Source of the DNA: DATGFK01 sp040007395
Lineage (GTDB): Bacteria; Chloroflexota; Anaerolineae; Aggregatilineales; UBA2796
Assembly (NCBI GenBank): GCA_040007395.1
Contig: JBDTVG010000039.1
Coordinates: 1 to 37,342 of the forward strand
Direction of reading: 5' to 3'
DNA length: 37,342 bases
The position numbers and the translations under genes are program-made. Shown here one piece after another: positions 1-7,764 of this stretch (within the stretch, counting starts at the first letter, position 1; every line of letters starts with the position of its first letter). The notes under the pieces were generated by a model. It did not search any database. It worked only from the letters and a program-made list of their open reading frames with translations, and had not been told where the DNA came from.

Positions 1-776
1 TTATCGCGGCTGGAGCACATATAATTCCAGTGCCTCTTGATGAAGAAGGCTTGAGCGTCGAGGCAGGTATCCAGCGTTGTGCTGACGCAAGGTTAGCCTA
101 TGTTTCGCCATCCCATCAACACCCGTTGGGGATCACCATGAGCCTAACCCGACGATTAGAACTATTAGAATGGGCCAACCACACCACCGCATGGATATTG
201 GAAGATGATTACGACAGTGAGTACCGCTATGTCAGCCGACCATTGGCAGCCTTGCAAAGTCTGGATCGCGAACAGCGTGTCATCTACATGGGCACGTTCA
301 GCAAAGTCATGTTTCCCGCACTGCGACTCGGCTATCTGGTTGTGCCTCCCGATCTCGTCGATGCGTTTGTTTCGGCGCGGGCACTCGTGGATCGCCATTC
401 GTCTATGCCAGAACAGGCTGTACTCACTGACTTTATCACCGAGGGTCATTTTGCTCGCCATATCCGGCGGATGCGAACCCTCTATGCCGAGCGTCAGGGT
501 GTACTCTTGAGGGAATCGGAACGAATGCTAACTGGGTTGCTTGATGTTCGTCCAGCAGAAACAGGGATGCACGTCATAGGGTGGTTGCCCGACGGTGTAG
601 ACGATAAACACGCCTCACGCCAAGCCCAAACTTACGGCATTGAAGCGACACCACTTTCAGCCTATGGTCTGGAACCACAACCACGCGGCGGGCTGCTGCT
701 TGGCTATGCCGCAGTGAACGAACGCGAAATACAGCAAGGTGTACAACAACTTGCATTGGCGCTCAGGTTCGGTTAG
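1..776 (+). CDS. MocR/PdxR-type PLP-dependent regulator or aminotransferase, C-terminal part (5' truncated by window edge)
   Basis: The reading frame is open from base 3 and runs off the left edge, so the true start lies outside the window; the GTG at 30 is internal. The protein shows the fold-type I aminotransferase domain. It has an ILEDDYDSEYRY motif carrying the PLP-contacting Asp and Tyr. It also has the Schiff-base lysine in GTFSKVMFPALRLGY, with the Lys codon at 303-305. This motif set is typical of the aminotransferase half of GntR-family MocR regulators, which use PLP as an effector. The N-terminal winged-helix domain that would separate a regulator from a plain class I/II aminotransferase is not visible. 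The gene converges on the next gene with a 19-bp gap. Confidence 0.8.
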   Translation, partial: IAAGAHIIPVPLDEEGLSVEAGIQRCADARLAYVSPSHQHPLGITMSLTRRLELLEWANHTTAWILEDDYDSEYRYVSRPLAALQSLDREQRVIYMGTFSKVMFPALRLGYLVVPPDLVDAFVSARALVDRHSSMPEQAVLTDFITEGHFARHIRRMRTLYAERQGVLLRESERMLTGLLDVRPAETGMHVIGWLPDGVDDKHASRQAQTYGIEATPLSAYGLEPQPRGGLLLGYAAVNEREIQQGVQQLALALRFG

Positions 777-795
777 ACAGCAATCAAATAATCTC

Positions 796-1362
796 TTAGT
801 CCACCGAGAAAGTGATCTTTTGCTGTTGTAACAACGTCTCGGCAATGGGACGAGTCAAGACGCGATAGGTGGGCTTATAGGTTCGCTCAAAGGCTGGCGA
901 ATGGTGGGTCGCTGGCCATTGAGCAGCCGCATTCGTTTGACCGATTAACCCCACGCTGCGTGCATCAAAGCGTTTCGCGAATGACCCGCCAGTTTGAGTA
1001 GCAGCCTGAAAAACCCGCCACCATGCCGCAAGCGTTGAGGTTTGCCCATCGATAGCCTTCGATGACTGAACAAAGCTATTCAGTAGCTTATGAAGATCGC
1101 CGCCCGCTGCTAGATAAGGATGTAGATGGATACGTACCAACGCTGCTTCGGGGTGAACGTTTTCGACAAGCGGTGGCATAAACCCCGTATGGGCGAGTTT
1201 GCTTTCAAAATCCAGCCATTCGCGGGCGGCTTTCTGATTTTTAATGGCATGTCCGGGGCCGAATACACCCTGATGCAAGAGTTTGTAAACGTCGAGGATC
1301 TCAAGTTCCGGGTAGCGCTGCACATGGCTGTCAATCAGCGCTTCGATCTGTTCATCTGACAT
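796..1362 (-). CDS. Conserved hypothetical protein, 188 aa
   Basis: No function is recognised. The chosen ATG at 1362-1360 has a GGGAG Shine-Dalgarno six bases upstream, which makes it better than an in-frame start 15 codons earlier at 1407. The protein is soluble, with no signal peptide or membrane segment. Its most distinctive part is near the N-terminus, around SHVQRYPELEILDVYKLLHQ followed by GVFGPGHAI, with the gene's His and Gly residues clustered there. I recall similar unnamed proteins in diverse bacteria but cannot name a family. It is convergent with the PLP protein to its left and is transcribed in the same direction as the Mrp gene to its right, about 100 bp downstream of it. Confidence 0.7.
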   Translation of the reverse strand: MSDEQIEALIDSHVQRYPELEILDVYKLLHQGVFGPGHAIKNQKAAREWLDFESKLAHTGFMPPLVENVHPEAALVRIHLHPYLAAGGDLHKLLNSFVQSSKAIDGQTSTLAAWWRVFQAATQTGGSFAKRFDARSVGLIGQTNAAAQWPATHHSPAFERTYKPTYRVLTRPIAETLLQQQKITFSVD

Positions 1363-1464
1363 GAAATGCTCCCTATGGAAGGTTCCACCAGATGATAACA
1401 CACCCACCCAAAACAGCGATCAAGCCGTTTCAGGTAGGCATAAAAAATGACAGCGTTACCGGAT

Positions 1465-2520
1465 CTACCCAATCACGTTTAAGGGGATAGCATCTCCACT
1501 TTGGAATTGCACTACGCTGATCCGGGCGGCAACACTACGCGCCAAGTCACGGAAGGCTTTGCCCGCCACCGACTCAGGCATCCCGATCACGATAGGCCGC
1601 CCGTAATCGCCGCCTTTGCGTACCTCAGCATCCAGCGGGATACGTCCGAGGAAGGGGACATTTCGCTCTTTGGCAAGTTTCTCGCCGCCGCCAGTGCCGA
1701 ATAGATCTCCTGCCATATTTTCGACTACACCGAGAATAGGGACATTCAACTGCGTGAACATGCCCAAACTGCGTAACGCATCGCCCACGGCTACATCCTG
1801 TGGCTGCGAGACAATCACCGCGCCTGTGAGTGGCACGGACTGCGCCAGACTCAGCGGTGCATCGCCTGTTCCCGGCGGCAGATCGACGATCATGTAGTCC
1901 AGTTCGCCCCACTCCACATCCTGAAAGAACTGTCGAATCGCGCTGTGCAACATGGGGCCGCGCATAATCATCGGCGTTTCCGGGTCGGTCAGGAACCCCA
2001 TGCTGATCGTCTTGAAGCCATATACTTCAAATGGGATCATCTTGCCATCAATAACACGCGGGCGACCATGTGTTAACCCAACCATGATCGGGACATTCGG
2101 CGTAAGAATGTCCGCGTCCATGAGGCCGACTCGTGCGCCTTCCTGTGCCAGCGCCGCCGCAAGATTCACTGAAACGCTGGTCTTGCCGACTCCGCCTTTG
2201 CCGCTGCCCACCGCAATAATATTTCGTAGCTGAATGTTCAGCAGCCCATGAGCTTTTTTATTGGTGGGTACATCAGCATCCCACTTGATCTCGACAGCCT
2301 GTATGCCGGGGACAGACAAACCGGCGGCCCGTGCATCTTTTTCCATCACGTCTTTCAAGGGGCAGGCTGGTGTGGTTAGCATAATCGTAAATCGCACAGT
2401 GCTCCCTTCGATGGAGAGGTCACGCACCATATTCAGAGTCACAATGTCTTTGTGTAATTCCGGCTCCATCACATGGCTGAGCGCCTTCATTACTAGATCT
2501 TGTAGAGGTTGATTGCTCAT
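1465..2520 (-). CDS. mrp: Mrp/ApbC (NBP35 family) iron-sulfur cluster carrier ATPase
   Basis: The N-terminal ~90 residues form a MIP18/DUF59 (FeS assembly P) domain (KALSHVMEPELHKDIVTLNM). This is followed by a deviant-Walker P-loop ATPase domain with GSGKGGVGKTSVSVNLAAAL. Later motifs typical of Mrp proteins are DADILTPNVPIM, IVDLPPGTGDAPLSL and GVVENMAG. Family members bind and transfer Fe-S clusters in the cytoplasm. At 351 aa this is the usual length for a DUF59-Mrp fusion. The start was placed at the ATG at 2520 because AGGTGAG lies just upstream; the in-frame GTG at 2529 sits inside that ribosome binding site. The CxxC cluster-ligand pair of some NBP35 proteins is not evident. Confidence 0.93.
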   Translation of the reverse strand: MSNQPLQDLVMKALSHVMEPELHKDIVTLNMVRDLSIEGSTVRFTIMLTTPACPLKDVMEKDARAAGLSVPGIQAVEIKWDADVPTNKKAHGLLNIQLRNIIAVGSGKGGVGKTSVSVNLAAALAQEGARVGLMDADILTPNVPIMVGLTHGRPRVIDGKMIPFEVYGFKTISMGFLTDPETPMIMRGPMLHSAIRQFFQDVEWGELDYMIVDLPPGTGDAPLSLAQSVPLTGAVIVSQPQDVAVGDALRSLGMFTQLNVPILGVVENMAGDLFGTGGGEKLAKERNVPFLGRIPLDAEVRKGGDYGRPIVIGMPESVAGKAFRDLARSVAARISVVQFQSGDAIPLNVIG

Positions 2521-2871
2521 TGGTCTCACCTACTTCAACATCAACACAACTGGCATTTAGTTGTTCTTTGATTGCTTTATGGCTGTCAAAATCTGTGTTA
2601 ACACAAATGATGGCAACTAGAATTTATCTGATCACCATCATTTTAACCGATCTCGACAGCTTGTGTCAGTGATAAAAGTCGCTGTTCAGGGGCATGTTCA
2701 ACGTAGCGCTATTCAATCAACGCTATTTTCCATTGATGAGAATTGTGAGGTACACATTTCGAGGAAAATCTTGAGAACAGAACTGCGTACACCGTTTAGT
2801 TATCTGCACGAATTATCGTCAAATAACGTACCTGTACCGCAGTCCTGATTGAATAAATCGCGAGGATGAAA
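2521..2871. other. Gene-poor stretch upstream of mrp
   Basis: There is no convincing gene on either strand. It should hold the mrp promoter. TTGACA read on the minus strand at 2589-2584 is a possible -35, but no good -10 follows at the right distance. A perfect 12-bp palindrome, TGTGTTAACACA, lies at 2594-2605 directly upstream of that box. The rest is AT-rich filler up to the IS end at 2872. Confidence 0.5.
2594..2605. promoter_or_regulatory. Perfect 12-bp palindrome, possible operator upstream of mrp
   Basis: TGTGTTAACACA is self-complementary. It lies just upstream of a minus-strand TTGACA (2589-2584), about 75 bp before the mrp start codon. Position and symmetry suit a dimeric regulator site, but only one copy is seen here, and a 12-bp palindrome can occur by chance. 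Confidence 0.3.
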
Positions 2872-3488
2872 GGTACTGCCCACAAGAAGTGTGGATAAAT
2901 CTGGGGAATGAAAAACAAGCCCAAAGCGAAAGAATCGGCTACGATAATAGGCACTTTTTATGAGAGAGATGAGTATCGGTGCGAGTCGAGGGCATTCTTT
3001 TGGGATAGTGGTGGGCATGGTCCTATACCAAGGGTGGCGTAAGTATCGGCGACGAGTACGGCAGTGGTGGGGGAAAAGGCGGAGAGTTTACCGAGACAAT
3101 GGCATCCTCACAGCGAAAAAGCAGGTGAGCATTGCTAACGGGGGTTCAAGTGACGTTGGCCCGGCCCAAGCCGCAGGTTATTCCCTATGCGAATGGTAAA
3201 ACGAAGCGGGGTCGACGCAAAGAATTGCCGACGGAAGGCTATGCTTGTCCATGTCGGGAGTGCGTGTATTTCGGGAACAGCTATGCCGCCGTCCATGCGT
3301 TGGTAGGCTATGGGAAAATTGGGAAGGGGAAGGCGATTCAACGCTGGCAAAAGCCAGTGTGTCCTCCCTAGAGACCCTTTGAATCCGTCCTGTTTTCAAT
3401 CTAAGTATATTAAATACTATTATTTAGTAAATTCTTCGATAATTATTCTCGTTTCATTTTTTTATCCACACTTCCCGTGGGGGGTACC
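2872..3488 (+). mobile_element. Decayed IS remnant with 27-bp terminal inverted repeats (IS1-like transposase)
   Basis: The left end (2872-2898) starts GGTACTGCCCAC and the right end (3462-3488), read on the minus strand, starts GGTACCCCCCAC. Both continue to GAAGTGTGGATAA, giving 23 matches out of 27. Between them lies a broken transposase N-terminus. The element is about 617 bp, much too short for a complete IS. No direct target duplication is visible in the flanks (GGATGAAA on the left, TACTCGCT on the right). Its right end is fused into the 3' end of the kinase gene to the right. A related subterminal sequence recurs near 15.5 kb. Confidence 0.75.
2960..3371 (+). pseudogene. Transposase N-terminal fragment (IS1-like, zinc-ribbon type), frameshifted and truncated
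   Basis: Two overlapping frames (2960-3199, then 3132-3371) together resemble the start of IS1-like transposases common in Chloroflexota. First comes a basic segment (GWRKYRRRVRQWWGKRRR). A proline/lysine linker with KRGRRKELPTEGYACP follows. Last is a zinc-ribbon-like CPCRECVYFG... ending at KPVC. The frame is lost between the two parts, and the catalytic domain is missing altogether. It lies between the two terminal inverted repeats, so it is the internal gene of this remnant. Family assignment is from recall of similar proteins. Confidence 0.6.
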
Positions 3489-5889
3489 TACTCGCTTCAT
3501 CCTCAGCTAACAAGACAGTTGCAACATCGTCAATTTTGGTAATATTCTCTAAAAGTTCAACGCCATCATCTATAATGTCATCTGGCAAGAAGTCCTGCTC
3601 ATTCAGGGTAGAGATGGGAATTGTAAAAGAAAAGGTACTTCCCTGACCGACTAAGCTCTGAACGGTCAACTCCCCGCCATGCATAATCGTCAATTGTTTG
3701 CTGATGTCCAATCCAAGCCCTGTACCACCATATTGTTTATCAGTACCGAACTGAGCCTGTTCAAAGCGATCAAAGATCGTATCAAGGGCTTTCTCAGGAA
3801 TGCCAATTCCGGTATCAATCACCGAGATACAAACGAAGTTCCTTTCGACGCGTGCCTTAAGGGTGATGCTGCCAGTAGCCGTAAACTTAATGGCGTTGGA
3901 TATCAAATTTAGACAGATTTGGCGCAACCGCATTGGATCAGCCCAGACACGCGGTAGTGTATTGTCAAAGTCCTGACGAATTTGCACAGGCTTATCCTTT
4001 AACAAGCCAACTGCAATCGCCACCACATTACGCATAACACTAGCCAGATCAACCGATGAGCAACGTAGGTCAAGCTTGCCAGCTTCGATCTTGCTGAGGT
4101 CAAGAATGTCGTTAATCAACCCCACCAAATATTGCCCATTGTCCTCGATAAGTTGGATATACGGTTTGTGAACAGCCGGGATAGGAGTACCGCTAAACAT
4201 TTGAGGCATGTTGAGCATCGAGCGCGAATACCCGATGATTACACTGAGTGGTGTCCGCAGTTCATGGCTCATATTCGACAGGAAAACCGATTTAGCTTTA
4301 CTGGCTTGCTCAGCTTGTCTACGTGCGATTTCTAGGTCTTTTGTTCGTTCAGTTACGCGCTGTTCAAGGGTGCTGATGAGGTCTTGAAGTTGCGCTGCCA
4401 TTAAATTCATAGATGTCGCAATGTGACCGATCTCATCCTGTGTTTCAACCTTCACTCGCGTATTAAGCTGACCATCGGCAAGGCTCAATGCCACACGGTT
4501 CAGGCGCGATAGGTTGCCCAGAATTTGGCGGACTAAAAGGAAGCCAGCAGTGATAATAATTAAGGCAAGACCAGCCACCAATCCTGAAATTTGAATGGCT
4601 TGCTCTACTCGTAATTCAAGGGCTTGCTCCAAGCCATCGACGAAATCTGTAGAACTCTGGAAGACAGCCAATGCGTTGTTTTGTAGTGCAGGGAGCAAGC
4701 CCTCCCTATCACTGTTGCGACTGGCTTTAAGAAAAGTCTGGATGTTCTTCTGTAGCGTCTTATTTCGATCTGCCATTTTCGTAAAAGCATCACTCAGTAA
4801 CGTATTGGCTTGAAACTGGGCAATTCGATGGTCGAGTGCATGTGCGGTCTCCGACAGCTTGGCAAGTGACGATACTACGTCAATACCTTGCGCTAAGGTC
4901 ACACTCCATTTGTTCCCCAGAATCTCTAGGGGGAAAGATGCCGTGATTAGCCCAGAGGCTAGCGCGAGATTGATCCTTGAGTTGATGAAAATAGGTTTGG
5001 TATTTACCTGAACATCAGTGTCGATAATTTGAAGCACGACGCTGCTTTGGACTAAGCGGGCGGTAGCGGCTTCAACCAGCGCTTCACCATCAATGCTCAG
5101 GATAAAATAACCTTGCAAGTGGGCTTGGCGATCCTCCACTGTATTCGGCACCTTATCCGTATATACAGGCGCAACGATCCAGAAGGTATAGTCGCGCTCT
5201 GAATGGGATAGCTTGAACGGTGTGTTCGACAAAATTAAGGGTTGACCCGAATCACGCGCTTGGTCGAGTATCACCCGCACCTGCGGCGTTGAGCCGAGAT
5301 CGAGGCCAAATGAAGTGGAGCGATTGACATCGAACGGAACGATATAGTTTACTGGGAAATAGCTGTTACGCAGTTTAGCGGGTACTTGCTGTTGGGCGTT
5401 GATCCATTCTGAGATGTGAAAACTCGCGTACCCTTCCCCGACGATTGACTCCTCAAATGTACTGTGGGCTTCCTTCGGCACGGCTGGCGCATAGATTGCT
5501 GCCAGAATTTCGGGAAACTCTGTTCGGTCCGAACGAAACTCCTTATTCAGAAATGGCATATACGCGGCAAACTCAGTGCGCGAGACAAATTGGCTGCCAT
5601 TGAAGAATCGGGTCAGGGATTCAATAAACCTAGTGTCCTCTCTGAGAACGGATTCTATCGCTAGGATTACATTCTCATTGTTTGTGCTTGTCGTCGTAAT
5701 TTCCCGCGAGAGCAGGTCGATATTTACCGAAGATGTCTTGATTTCACCTGCGGCATCGATCACGCGGGCTTGGTCGGCGGCGGCCTGCAATGAAGTAATA
5801 AATACGACCAGCGTCACAACGATCAGGATCGTTAACAGCCCAATCGCCAGTAAGATTTTGCCGCGTACTGATAATAGAATTCGTAACAT
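3454..5889 (-). CDS. CHASE-domain sensor histidine kinase; C-terminal receiver domain cut off by IS remnant
   Basis: This is a membrane sensor kinase of 811 aa. Residues ~11-33 form a signal anchor. An extracytoplasmic region of about 400 residues follows, and ~175-280 resembles a CHASE domain (PVNYIVPFDVNR, then DLGSTPQVR, then APVY). A second membrane helix (~433-456), a HAMP segment and a coiled coil follow. HisKA has the phospho-acceptor His542 in SNMSHELRTPLS. HATPase_c has the N box (NLISNAIKFT, Asn665), DTGIGI (692-697) and GGTGLGL (721-727), so the kinase core looks intact. At ~791 a receiver domain begins (TVLLAEDEAS) but stops after ten residues. The last ~11 residues are translated from the inverted repeat of the neighbouring IS. 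The gene was therefore a hybrid kinase. It follows the binding-protein gene 226 bp upstream on the same strand, which suggests ligand sensing through that protein. Confidence 0.9.
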   Translation of the reverse strand: MLRILLSVRGKILLAIGLLTILIVVTLVVFITSLQAAADQARVIDAAGEIKTSSVNIDLLSREITTTSTNNENVILAIESVLREDTRFIESLTRFFNGSQFVSRTEFAAYMPFLNKEFRSDRTEFPEILAAIYAPAVPKEAHSTFEESIVGEGYASFHISEWINAQQQVPAKLRNSYFPVNYIVPFDVNRSTSFGLDLGSTPQVRVILDQARDSGQPLILSNTPFKLSHSERDYTFWIVAPVYTDKVPNTVEDRQAHLQGYFILSIDGEALVEAATARLVQSSVVLQIIDTDVQVNTKPIFINSRINLALASGLITASFPLEILGNKWSVTLAQGIDVVSSLAKLSETAHALDHRIAQFQANTLLSDAFTKMADRNKTLQKNIQTFLKASRNSDREGLLPALQNNALAVFQSSTDFVDGLEQALELRVEQAIQISGLVAGLALIIITAGFLLVRQILGNLSRLNRVALSLADGQLNTRVKVETQDEIGHIATSMNLMAAQLQDLISTLEQRVTERTKDLEIARRQAEQASKAKSVFLSNMSHELRTPLSVIIGYSRSMLNMPQMFSGTPIPAVHKPYIQLIEDNGQYLVGLINDILDLSKIEAGKLDLRCSSVDLASVMRNVVAIAVGLLKDKPVQIRQDFDNTLPRVWADPMRLRQICLNLISNAIKFTATGSITLKARVERNFVCISVIDTGIGIPEKALDTIFDRFEQAQFGTDKQYGGTGLGLDISKQLTIMHGGELTVQSLVGQGSTFSFTIPISTLNEQDFLPDDIIDDGVELLENITKIDDVATVLLAEDEASRYPPREVWIKK

Positions 5890-5894
5890 AATCC

Positions 5895-6099
5895 TACCCT
5901 GATTGCTAGTTCACGAAAGCTCTCTGAAGTCCATAAAGGGTCAACCGATCACTGACACGAGATTTTGTAGTAGTTCTCAATCGATTTTTACCCAAAATAC
6001 TAAACGGTTGATAGCGTTTTGGGTATCAGGTACGGGAAAATTTATCCCTTAGAGCCGTTGTGACCCTCCAAGATACTTTATGAACTAGCAATCAGGGTA
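5895..6099. repeat. 205-bp palindromic element (MITE-like or long hairpin) between binding-protein and kinase genes
   Basis: The outer ends are perfect 19-bp inverted repeats: TACCCTGATTGCTAGTTCA at 5895-5913 and its complement at 6081-6099. GGGTCA-containing segments lie inside them on both arms. At the centre another perfect inverted repeat, TACCCAAAA and TTTTGGGTA, encloses a ~19-nt loop. The arms between have diverged. The whole gap between the two genes is thus one long imperfect hairpin. It could be a non-autonomous miniature element, or an RNA structure that sets relative expression of the two genes. Confidence 0.7.
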
Positions 6100-6115
6100 A
6101 TCCTGTTTCCTCAGA

Positions 6116-7327
6116 TTACTGATTACTACACGGATTAGGCGTGTCGGCGTAGGTGTAGTTGGGGATAGCCTCACCCCGCTTGAAGTAGGCGTTCAGGATA
6201 CTGTCTGGATTAGGATCAGTAGGTGGAATCGGAAAGATCGACACCGATTCCGAACTCATACATGGCTGATACCATTTCCCCAATGCACTTTGTGTCACTT
6301 CAGGGAGTGGCACCATGATGACGTTAAGTTTGGGAATCTGACCGAGCAAGGTACGAACACCTACCTTAAACATCCCTTCAGCGAGCCGTCCGGGCAAATT
6401 ACCATGTCCGTAGAATTTGAAGTCGTCAGGATGTTCCTTCCAATATCCCAATGCGTCGCCGGAAATAGAGGCAGTAATCAATGGGAGTGGAAGCCCACGC
6501 TCTTCAAAAGCCGCCGCCACTGTTTCCGCCTCACTACCTGTTGTCCATACCGCATCGATAGGTTCATGGATGAGACCGAGTACGTCGCGCAGTACATCTT
6601 TGGTAACGGTAGGAGTCCAATCGCCATTCACTGAGCCGAGGATTTTGATACCGGGATATTGCCTAAAACTAGCATCGGCACCTTGACGCTGGAGAACCAC
6701 AATATTGTGACCTTTTAACCCCTCAATAAGTAGGACATTGCCTTTGCCATTCAAGGCTTTGGCAATGCCTTTCGCCATGTCGAAGCCCCAAGTATAAAAA
6801 TTCGAGGTGACAGTAATCGCAAAAGGACTTGTTACGGCCCCTTCCCCTGTAATGAAAGGAATCCCTGCATCGTGTGCAGTTCTGATTACAGTGTCGTGAC
6901 CATCTGTTGAGCCGGGAATAGAGAAAATAATATTGCAGCCCTCCTCAATAAACTGCTGAATTTGGGCATTTTGCAGGTCAATATCATTATTGGCATTCTG
7001 GAATTCGTAGGTCGAAACGAGTTTTGCATCTTGGTAGGCCTTCACCAACCGATCAAAGTCAATGCGCACTGCCTCGCGCCAGGGATTGCCTTGGTAAGAG
7101 TCGGAAAAGCAGAACTTCCAAGGTGGGTTAGGCATTGTGAAGTTATCGTAGGCCGCAACATTGACGGGACTACCGACTTTGACGTACAGATTCTGCAAAT
7201 CTTCAGGCAAACTCTTGATAACTGCCTGCGCTTCCGGCGAGATCATGGAAGCCTCTTGCGCGGAAACGGCATTATTTGACAAGCACAACAAAATGCTGAG
7301 TACCAGTAAACCTAGACTTTTCTTCAT
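6116..7327 (-). CDS. Secreted sugar-binding protein (Peripla_BP_4 / RbsB-like), probable sensor partner
   Basis: The start at 7327 gives a clean Sec signal peptide (MKKSLGLLVLSILLCLSNNAVSAQ, ~24 residues); upstream in-frame ATGs would precede it with a charged extension. The mature protein has the ribose-binding-type two-lobe pattern: FSDSYQGNPWREAVRIDFDR, then NAQIQQFIEEGCNIIF, then NGKGNVLLIEG, then WTTGSEAETVAAAFEERG. At 403 aa it is longer than RbsB (about 300), with extra N- and C-terminal segments and several Cys. It is not next to a permease on its own strand. Instead it precedes the CHASE kinase, so a role in presenting ligand to the kinase is more likely than bulk uptake. It diverges from the transporter operon. 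Confidence 0.85.
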   Translation of the reverse strand: MKKSLGLLVLSILLCLSNNAVSAQEASMISPEAQAVIKSLPEDLQNLYVKVGSPVNVAAYDNFTMPNPPWKFCFSDSYQGNPWREAVRIDFDRLVKAYQDAKLVSTYEFQNANNDIDLQNAQIQQFIEEGCNIIFSIPGSTDGHDTVIRTAHDAGIPFITGEGAVTSPFAITVTSNFYTWGFDMAKGIAKALNGKGNVLLIEGLKGHNIVVLQRQGADASFRQYPGIKILGSVNGDWTPTVTKDVLRDVLGLIHEPIDAVWTTGSEAETVAAAFEERGLPLPLITASISGDALGYWKEHPDDFKFYGHGNLPGRLAEGMFKVGVRTLLGQIPKLNVIMVPLPEVTQSALGKWYQPCMSSESVSIFPIPPTDPNPDSILNAYFKRGEAIPNYTYADTPNPCSNQ

Positions 7328-7394
7328 AACTCGATCTTTCATAAAAATAATTACTATTGGTCTGGCACGCATACCATACCTACGCTCCATTATA

Positions 7395-7406
7395 TGACAC
7401 TTGTCA
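7395..7406. promoter_or_regulatory. TGACA-N2-TGTCA palindrome upstream of the minus-strand binding-protein gene
   Basis: Read on the minus strand this is TGACAAGTGTCA, and TATAAT follows almost at once (the overlapping run is TTGACAAGTGTCATATAATG). TTGACA and TATAAT are only 7 bp apart, so they cannot form one promoter. The TATAAT may serve as the -10, with the palindrome as an operator overlapping the promoter. It lies about 70 bp before the start codon at 7327. Confidence 0.35.
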
Positions 7407-7438
7407 ATTCAGTCTTCTGGCTGAAAGGCTCGAAAGCT

Positions 7439-7510
7439 GGTTTTGGGCTAGGTTTTGGGCAGTGAAAATATGAAAAATATCGATTAATGTTTTAGACACA
7501 ATGTTTTAGA
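7439..7510 (+). promoter_or_regulatory. Two pairs of short direct repeats, possible response-regulator sites
   Basis: GGTTTTGGGC occurs at 7439-7448 and 7451-7460, 12 bp start to start. AATGTTTTAGA occurs at 7486-7496 and 7500-7510, 14 bp start to start. Tandem sites near one helical turn apart are typical for response regulators. Related TTTTRGGGC units recur in the divergent promoter region at 13570-13588. Confidence 0.4.
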
Positions 7511-7566
7511 TTTTTGCTGTCGTTTAACTGCAACAAATAAACATTTCACGTCCATGAAACGCAATA

Positions 7567-7662
7567 GTAAAGGCGAGCCGGGTCAGCGTCCGAGGGTTGT
7601 TCCCTACCCAGAGTCGATGCTCGCCTGTTACCTGAAAGTCTGGTGGCCCACACATGATGGGC
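7567..7662 (+). ncRNA. Candidate structured 5' leader of the sugar ABC operon (no known class recognised)
   Basis: The outer stem pairs GTAA-AGGCGAGC (7567-7578) with GCTCGCCT-g-TTAC (7619-7631): 12 bp with one bulge. Inside it GGGT (7580-7583) pairs with ACCC (7606-7609), and AGGG (7593-7596) pairs with CCCT (7602-7605) across a TTGTT loop. A separate hairpin GCCCA/TGGGC lies at 7646-7662. The block ends about 100 nt before the start codon at 7765. It does not match a riboswitch class I know. It could also be a repeat element or DNA-level structure. Confidence 0.4.
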
Positions 7663-7764
7663 TTGAGGCTAAAAATTTACATTTCTAACTAGGAGGAAAG
7701 CCGCGTAAACAACACAGTTCTATCAAGTCTCAAAATTGAAATTTTAGAAGGAGATAACTAATCA

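Larger units (their letters stand above)
7328..7764. other. 437-bp divergent control region between binding-protein genes
   Basis: No gene is seen. It contains a palindrome next to the left gene (7395-7406), two sets of direct repeats (7439-7460 and 7486-7510), and a strongly structured segment (7567-7662). Next is an orphan AGGAGG at about 7691-7696 with no start codon at a useful distance. The real ribosome binding site (AAGGAG) for the gene at 7765 is last. Promoters in both directions are expected, but I could not fix convincing -35/-10 pairs. Confidence 0.6.

Noticed and set aside
2663..2848. 61-codon open frame upstream of the IS remnant
   Set aside because: It has no ribosome binding site and no recognisable motif, and its composition is that of surrounding intergenic DNA.
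2862..3500. Target-site duplication around the IS remnant based on AGGATGAA near both ends
   Set aside because: The two copies are in inverted, not direct, orientation, and the right one belongs to the receiver-domain coding sequence, so they do not form a target duplication.
7567..7662. Known riboswitch or tRNA-like RNA
   Set aside because: The helices do not match the conserved cores of classes I know, and no anticodon or T-loop pattern is present. It is kept only as an unclassified candidate.
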